Assembly (NCBI GenBank): GCA_011620505.1
Contig: WOZA01000097.1
Location: 26,803-54,076, forward strand
From: Anaerolineaceae bacterium
GTDB taxonomy: Bacteria; Chloroflexota; Anaerolineae; Anaerolineales; Anaerolineaceae
Direction: 5' to 3'
DNA length: 27,274 bases
Shown here: piece by piece, positions 22,228 through 27,274 of the stretch
How positions within the stretch are numbered: position 1 is the stretch's first letter
How the letters are laid out: every line of letters begins with the position of its first letter
The notes under the pieces: model-generated
Told to the model about the DNA's origin: nothing
The model's input: the letters and a program-made list of their open reading frames with translations, nothing else
Databases searched by the model: none
Program-made: the position numbers and the translations under genes

Positions 22228-24426
22228 TTATCCTGGTCTGATCCGAATAGCTTCGATAACGTTCGGAATATTCTCAAGTCTGGCCAGCAACCGGCTTAAC
22301 TGGGAGATGTCCGCAATCTCAACAGTAAGGTTTACCTTCACAATATGCTGCTTGGTACTCAACGAGAGGTCCACCAAGCGAACAGGTTCGCTGGAAAGCA
22401 CAGCGGAAATATCTGCCATTAATCCCTGACGATCATAGGATGTGATCTGCAAGGGAACCGGGAAGGTTTGCGCCGCACTGCCCCAATCAACTTTGATCAA
22501 GCGTTCAGTATCGCGAACACGCAGAGCATTCGGGCAGTCGGAGCGATGAATGGTGACACCACGTCCCCGGGTGATATAACCGATGATTTCATCGCCAGGC
22601 ATTGGGTTGCAGCAGTGGGCAAAGTTGGTTGCCATTCCTGAAAGGCCGGCGACCATTACGGAAGCGCTGTCACCACTGCTGCGAGGCGCTTCGGGTATCA
22701 GTTCTTCAATTTCAGCGAGACTTGGCTTACTGAGTTCTTCGATGCGGGTGATAAGCTTTCCCATGGGGATATCACCGCTGCCAATACCCACGTAAAGGTC
22801 TTCGAGAGAGCGCACATTGAAGCTGGCGACATAATCATTCAGGTCAATGCCGGTTAGACCAAGCCGTTTAAATTCCTTTTCGACGAGGAGTTTGCCGTGC
22901 TCAAGGTTCTGTTCGCGGGCTTGTTGCTTGAACCACTGCTTAATTTTTGCGCGTGATCGGGCGGACTTTACCAACCCGAGGTTAGGGTTCAACCAATCGA
23001 GGCTTGGACCTCCACGATTCACTGTCAGAATTTCAACCTGATCTCCTGTATGCAACGTGTAGTCAAGCGTGACAAGTTTGCCATTGACTCGTGCGCCACG
23101 GCATCGGTGACCAATATCGGTGTGAACCTGATAGGCGAAATCAATTGGAGTAGACCCACTTGGGAGGTCAATGACATCGCCCTTGGGTGTGAAGACGTAA
23201 ACCCGATCGCGGAAAATGTCCGACTTCAGCCCTTCAATTAAGGTCTGACTATCGTCAACCTCCTGGGACCATGCAAGCAAGTTGCGCATAGATTGTACTT
23301 TTTGTTCGTAATCACTCGAAAGAGCAGCCTCATTTTCCTTGTAACGCCAATGAGCCGCAATACCATATTCGGCATTTTGGTGCATCTCCCAGGTACGGAT
23401 CTGAACTTCGAGCGGTTTTCCGTCACTATAGATCACCGCAGTGTGCAGAGATTGGTAGTTATTGGGTTTTTTGGCTGCGATGTAATCGTCAAATTCGCCG
23501 GGAATTGGCTGGAAATGCATATGAATGATGCCAAGCACTTTATAGCACGTCTCAACATCATCGACAATTGCCCGCACTGCCCGCAAGTCACGGATCGAGT
23601 CAAAATTTTTGTTCTTTCTCTGCATCTTGCGGTATATCGAATAGATATGCTTGGGGCGGCCGGAAATGGTCGCTTTGACATCTGCCTTAGCGCAAAGTTC
23701 CTGTAAATCTGCCACTATGTGCTCGATCTCCTCGAGGCGTTTTGCCCGACGCAGAGTGAGTTGGTCGGCGATTTCTTTGTACTTCTCAGGATTGGTGTAC
23801 ATAAAGCCAAGATCTTCCAGCTCCCACTTAAATTGCCAGATGCCAAGGCGATTCGCCAGAGGCGCAAAGATATCAAGGGTTTCCTGACCAATAATGCGCT
23901 GTCGGTCCACTGGCAATGAGCTTAAGGTCCGCATGTTGTGCAGGCGGTCAGCCAATTTGATGACCACCACGCGGATATCGTCGCCGATTGCCAGTAGCAT
24001 TTTTCGCAGAGTCTCAGCCAGGTCGTCTGATAATTTCAATTCAGAAAGTGGTGTGGAGGGGGGCAGGGGAGTGCGCTCAGGGGGATGTTGGTCTGCGCGG
24101 GAAAGCTGAGGAAGAGCTGTGATGCGGGTGACATCCTCAACAAATCCCGTGATTGTCCGCCCAAACTCTTTCCGCAACTGTTCAACTGTGGTTGGCGTGT
24201 CCATTAAAACATCATGGAGTAAGCCTGCTGCCACGATATTGGGTGAGGCTTCGAGCTCAAGCAGGATATTAGCTACGCCAAGACAATGCGTGAAGTACGG
24301 CAGACCGTTTGCACGCGTCTGACCGGCATGCGCTTCCTCTGCGAAGCTATAAGCTTTTTGAATGAGCTCACGTTCAGCTGCGGAGTAGCTCTTGGGTAGC
24401 TTATTGATAAATTGATCTTTATCCAT
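22228..24426 (-). CDS. rel: Rel/SpoT family (p)ppGpp synthetase/hydrolase with altered hydrolase motif
   Basis: Makes (and normally also degrades) the alarmone (p)ppGpp. 732 residues from ATG 24424-24426; an in-frame TTG 24 bases upstream is less likely because residues before MDKDQF are not family-like. Domains: HD hydrolase (about 30-190) with H47, H71-D72, D160 and N164; synthetase (about 220-370) with GRPKHIYSIYRKM, RDLRAVRAIV and NYQSLHTAVI; TGS (about 405-470); a conserved AHCCNPMPGDEI block; ACT (about 655-732). The hydrolase motif HDVVEDT reads H71-D-V-L-M75-D-T, so the glutamate is methionine. A Pro-rich insert (about 113-132) lies within the HD domain. It follows the FAD oxidoreductase gene by 32 bases. 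A TACAAT box (24437-24442) close to the ATG may be a promoter, but no clear -35 is seen. Confidence 0.94.
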   Translation of the reverse strand: MDKDQFINKLPKSYSAAERELIQKAYSFAEEAHAGQTRANGLPYFTHCLGVANILLELEASPNIVAAGLLHDVLMDTPTTVEQLRKEFGRTITGFVEDVTRITALPQLSRADQHPPERTPLPPSTPLSELKLSDDLAETLRKMLLAIGDDIRVVVIKLADRLHNMRTLSSLPVDRQRIIGQETLDIFAPLANRLGIWQFKWELEDLGFMYTNPEKYKEIADQLTLRRAKRLEEIEHIVADLQELCAKADVKATISGRPKHIYSIYRKMQRKNKNFDSIRDLRAVRAIVDDVETCYKVLGIIHMHFQPIPGEFDDYIAAKKPNNYQSLHTAVIYSDGKPLEVQIRTWEMHQNAEYGIAAHWRYKENEAALSSDYEQKVQSMRNLLAWSQEVDDSQTLIEGLKSDIFRDRVYVFTPKGDVIDLPSGSTPIDFAYQVHTDIGHRCRGARVNGKLVTLDYTLHTGDQVEILTVNRGGPSLDWLNPNLGLVKSARSRAKIKQWFKQQAREQNLEHGKLLVEKEFKRLGLTGIDLNDYVASFNVRSLEDLYVGIGSGDIPMGKLITRIEELSKPSLAEIEELIPEAPRSSGDSASVMVAGLSGMATNFAHCCNPMPGDEIIGYITRGRGVTIHRSDCPNALRVRDTERLIKVDWGSAAQTFPVPLQITSYDRQGLMADISAVLSSEPVRLVDLSLSTKQHIVKVNLTVEIADISQLSRLLARLENIPNVIEAIRIRPG

Positions 24427-24458
24427 ACCAAAGCTAATTGTAAGCCACAATCCAAAGC

Positions 24459-25619
24459 TTACTTAAGCTTTTCCATGCTTGTCCAGTCTCTGTTCAACCG
24501 CATACTATCAAGGCATTGCCGCTCCTGCTCAGTCAAGGCGCCCTGGACCAAATGAGTAAGGAGTTGTCCGACGCCAGGTCCCAGCATGAAACCCTGACCG
24601 CAAGCGCCGGTAGCAAGCAGGAAGCCTTCAATTCCTTCCACTTCTCCCAAGATCGGGTTGCCATCTGGAGTCATTGGGTAAGTGCCGCGCCATGTGCGCC
24701 TGACCCGTAAGTTAGCCAGCTTTGGCATGGTTTCAATCAAACGTTTACTGGCAAGAGGCAGGAAAGCGCTGGTATCCCGGTCCAGATACCCCCAGATCTG
24801 CGGGTTGGGAGTGACACAGAAAATGATCTTGCCGCTCGGGTGCTGGTAAAAATAGAAGTTGCTCGAGCCCGGTCTGGATCGGATATCCACGATCATTGGG
24901 TTAAACATAGGCTGTACGGCTTCAGTTATGCCGGCTTCGTGCGCATCAGGTTTTACAGGAAGATCAAGCCCGACCAACCGACCAATTTCTGCAGACCAGG
25001 ACCCCGCTGCATTGATGAAGCAATTGGTGGAATAGTGACCCTTATTGGTGGTCACTGATCGTACTTTATTGGCTACTGTATCAATGCTGGCAACAACCTC
25101 ATTGAATTGAAAAACCGCGCCATACCTCACCGCTTCCTGGTAAAAAGCAAATGAAGCCTTGAGCGGCGAAGCAGAACCATCTTCTGGAGAGTATGTCCCA
25201 CCATGCAAATCTCTTGGATTGATGTCTGGTACGAGCTCCAGGAAAGCCTGGCGATCAAGCCAGCTAATGTTGAGTCCGAGGTTGCGCTGCATATCGAGCA
25301 GGTCTTTCAGCGTCTTTTCGGTGGCATCGTCGTAGGCAACAAAGCTGTACCCGCCAGCCTTCCACTCAATATCCTGCCCGTGTTCAGCCTGCCAGTGCGA
25401 GAAGATATCAATAGAGTTGGAACATAGCAGGATCTTCGCGGGGTCCGAATGGGTGGCACGGATGCCGCCGATGGCGTGTTTGTTGGAGCCCTGACCGTTA
25501 CTGGGGCGAGAGTCGAGCACCAAAACTTTCAATCCTGCTTGAGCGAGAAAGAAAGCCGTGGGCGTGCCGATTGAGCCGGCACCTGCGATAATGACATCAT
25601 AGGTCGGTTGTAGGCTCAT
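24459..25619 (-). CDS. FAD-dependent amino-acid/sarcosine dehydrogenase-like subunit (DAO family)
   Basis: 386 residues. The N-terminal dinucleotide fold has G13-x-G15-x-x-G18 in IAGAGSIGTPTA, followed by the GGIRAT block that marks the DadA/SoxB-type DAO family. Further blocks: INAAGSW, the RTWRGTYPMTPDGNP block, and a C-terminal GFLLATGACGQGFMLGPGVGQ close to the FAD-binding end of sarcosine oxidase beta and proline/hydroxyproline dehydrogenase beta subunits. It should oxidise a secondary or N-methyl amine; substrate unknown. It overlaps the upstream large subunit by four bases (ATGA), so the two form one complex. The Fe-S-rich partner suggests electrons go to a ferredoxin or quinone, not O2. 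Confidence 0.88.
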   Translation of the reverse strand: MSLQPTYDVIIAGAGSIGTPTAFFLAQAGLKVLVLDSRPSNGQGSNKHAIGGIRATHSDPAKILLCSNSIDIFSHWQAEHGQDIEWKAGGYSFVAYDDATEKTLKDLLDMQRNLGLNISWLDRQAFLELVPDINPRDLHGGTYSPEDGSASPLKASFAFYQEAVRYGAVFQFNEVVASIDTVANKVRSVTTNKGHYSTNCFINAAGSWSAEIGRLVGLDLPVKPDAHEAGITEAVQPMFNPMIVDIRSRPGSSNFYFYQHPSGKIIFCVTPNPQIWGYLDRDTSAFLPLASKRLIETMPKLANLRVRRTWRGTYPMTPDGNPILGEVEGIEGFLLATGACGQGFMLGPGVGQLLTHLVQGALTEQERQCLDSMRLNRDWTSMEKLK

Positions 25620-27274
25620 TGGCGGTCTCCTTCATTAGGCAAATTCGCCAAAACCCTGACAGGCATTTCGATGAAAACCGGCCTTACAGGCGTTTCTGTG
25701 ACCTCTGAAAGTGGAATCCCTTCTGCGAGATACATGCGCTTGATCATGTTCAGGCATGTTTTTCCACCGCAAGCGCCCATGCTGGCTTTAGTGACGGCTT
25801 TGATTTGATTGATATCCCGCACACCACTGCGTATCAACGCCCGAATTTCACCAGCCTTAACCCTCTCGCAGCGGCAGATATAGGCCTCATCGGCGAGATT
25901 TTCGGGATGTTCCGTCTCAAATTCAAAGGGAGTAGGTTCAGTGGTCTCTATAATCCGCAAACCGGATACTAATTTGGCAATCCCACGCGGGACTTCCACG
26001 GTAAGCAGGGAGGTGCCATTCGCATAGCCTTTTATTTTCTTGATTGTCTTGATGGTTGCCTTGCCCAGCGACATTCCCTCCGTGCTTGTTAATTCAATTT
26101 CACCGCCTACAGCAACGCTCAATGGATCCTGTTCAAAGGGCAGAGTCACCAGTGGGTTTTGATTATTATTGCGATAATCGACCAGCGTGACCGCCAGGCC
26201 AGGGCAAACTGCCACGCAACGCCCGCAAGCAATGCAGCCTTTTTCAGCGAAGTAATCCACTTCCGGGAGGTGGCGTATGTCTGCCGGATCCACGTGGATT
26301 AGATGCCTCGGGCAGACCGTTGAACAGGGATCGCAGGGGATTTCCTGAGTGCAGTGCATAATTGGAAATACCCCTTCTTCAAGCTCGGGTAAGTTTGGCT
26401 CAAAGATCTCTCCCGGGCGGGATTTTAGGATTTCTTCAATTGAAGCCCATTCAGCGGGGATTTCACCCGAAAGCTTCCGCAAAAATCCGGCTATTTCGCG
26501 TCCTGAAATTTTGCCAGAGAAGATCGCAGCTGAAGCTTCAGCGATTTCTTTGGCATCACCAGCTGAAAAAACCGGCAAGCCCACGAGTTCCGCTTGCCTG
26601 GTAAACTCATTCACCGGGTCAAGTCCAACTGCGATCAGAACCGTATCGCAATCGTATTGCTTCTCAGTGCCTGGAATGGGTCTAAATTCCTTATCCACCC
26701 TGGCTATGACAACTTTTTCGACATGATCCTTCCCCAGGGCTTCAATAACTGTATGGGATGTGTAGACTGGAACCCCGGACCGAATTAATTTGTCTTTATG
26801 TACTTTATAGCCACCGCATTCGGGAGCGGCTTCCACCAAACCAGATACATGAATTCCAGCCTGAATCGCATGATATCCGGCGATAAGGCCCACATTACCA
26901 CCGCCGATGATGAAAAGATTCTCGCAAGGGCGCACCAGGTCCCGGTTCACAAGCGTCTGAAACGCGCCTGCGCCATAAATGCCGGGCAGGGTGTTGCCAG
27001 GAAAAGCCAGGCTTTTTTCACGCGCGCCAGTTGCTATGAGCAGCATTTTTGGGTAAACCAGAACATAAACTTCATTGTTTTTAAATACACCGATAGATTT
27101 GTCCTCAAAAACCCCTACGGCTGTGCTTCTCTCCCAGATTTCCACCGAGGCGTGCTGACGAACGGTGGCCTCGAGTTTTTTGGCGATGTCGATACCGCGC
27201 GTGCCGGCGAAGACCGCTTCACTCGAGCCAAAGAAACGATGTGTCTGCAGGACGAGCTTGCCGCCGAGATGCGA
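25616..27274 (-). CDS. FAD/NAD(P)-binding subunit with ferredoxin and BFD-like [2Fe-2S] domains, 5' end cut by window edge
   Basis: The frame is open from the right edge; a GTG at 27143-27145 is only internal, since the 43 codons before it continue the family pattern GGKLVLQTHRFFGSSEA. In the 552 visible residues: a pyridine-nucleotide-disulfide-type FAD/NAD fold (IGGGNVGLIAG), two [4Fe-4S] motifs (C308/C314/C317/C321 and C347/C350/C353/C357, counted from the edge), then a BFD-like [2Fe-2S] domain with C467-x-C469 and C502-x4-C507. The arrangement resembles the alpha subunit of sarcosine oxidase/hydroxyproline dehydrogenase with added ferredoxin clusters. The N-terminal FAD loop lies outside the window. 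It pairs with the DAO-family subunit through an ATGA overlap. Electron transfer from an amine is inferred; substrate and acceptor are not known. Confidence 0.85.
   Translation of the reverse strand, partial: SHLGGKLVLQTHRFFGSSEAVFAGTRGIDIAKKLEATVRQHASVEIWERSTAVGVFEDKSIGVFKNNEVYVLVYPKMLLIATGAREKSLAFPGNTLPGIYGAGAFQTLVNRDLVRPCENLFIIGGGNVGLIAGYHAIQAGIHVSGLVEAAPECGGYKVHKDKLIRSGVPVYTSHTVIEALGKDHVEKVVIARVDKEFRPIPGTEKQYDCDTVLIAVGLDPVNEFTRQAELVGLPVFSAGDAKEIAEASAAIFSGKISGREIAGFLRKLSGEIPAEWASIEEILKSRPGEIFEPNLPELEEGVFPIMHCTQEIPCDPCSTVCPRHLIHVDPADIRHLPEVDYFAEKGCIACGRCVAVCPGLAVTLVDYRNNNQNPLVTLPFEQDPLSVAVGGEIELTSTEGMSLGKATIKTIKKIKGYANGTSLLTVEVPRGIAKLVSGLRIIETTEPTPFEFETEHPENLADEAYICRCERVKAGEIRALIRSGVRDINQIKAVTKASMGACGGKTCLNMIKRMYLAEGIPLSEVTETPVRPVFIEMPVRVLANLPNEGDRQ

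Noticed and set aside
27143..27145. GTG as the start of the large FAD/Fe-S subunit
   Set aside because: The frame stays open to the window edge and the upstream 43 codons keep the family pattern, so the gene is truncated by the window rather than starting here.

Overview
The window looks like chromosomal housekeeping DNA from a bacterium of the Chloroflexota, most likely an anaerobic member of the Anaerolineae. This is an inference from protein character: an MtaD-like deaminase carrying a C-terminal CYTH domain, an EF-P with arginine at the loop tip, a MurA with aspartate in place of the catalytic cysteine, and an iron-sulfur amino-acid-type dehydrogenase pair. I see no insertion sequence, integrase, prophage, CRISPR array or rRNA. 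Base composition looks even throughout, there is no sign of recent transfer, and no stretch over 300 bases lacks a gene (the longest gap, 4201-4422, holds the divergent cinA/yraN control region).

Layout. (1) 1-4200, minus strand: an operon cinA -> MtaD-CYTH fusion -> glgA, with glgA running off the left edge. (2) 4423-5731, plus strand: yraN and miaA, overlapping by 8 bases, from a strong promoter that appears to give a leaderless yraN message. (3) 5715-8574, minus strand: ftsH (convergent with and overlapping miaA), a small eight-cysteine protein, and efp; ftsH and efp each have a good promoter. (4) 8714-10864: a plus-strand acetyltransferase-like gene, a terminator, tRNA-Gly(CCC) on the minus strand, then plus-strand dgkA and trxA, each with its own promoter, and a shared terminator. 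(5) 10923-15087, minus strand: an operon of a Na,K-ATPase-like (type IIC) P-type ATPase followed by two TrkA-type nucleotide-binding potassium regulators. (6) 15212-22151, minus strand: a tightly packed seven-gene run (acidic small protein, unknown 167-residue protein, Asp23-family protein, nusB, large lipoprotein, pckA, murA) behind one recognisable promoter. (7) 22228-27274, minus strand: rel ((p)ppGpp enzyme) downstream of a two-gene FAD/Fe-S dehydrogenase; the larger subunit runs off the right edge.

How the genes fit together. The window mixes central carbon storage and gluconeogenesis (glgA, pckA), envelope building (murA, dgkA-type lipid kinase), translation and RNA functions (efp, miaA, nusB, tRNA-Gly), proteostasis (ftsH), redox (trxA), ion balance (P-type ATPase plus TrkA pair) and stringent response (rel). 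The points most worth following up are the type IIC ATPase with two TrkA proteins but no TrkH in the cluster, the deaminase-CYTH fusion, the Cys-to-Asp MurA, the methionine in the Rel hydrolase motif, and the DUF1540-like small protein with a very acidic tail. I did not find a clearly new defence or mobile system.
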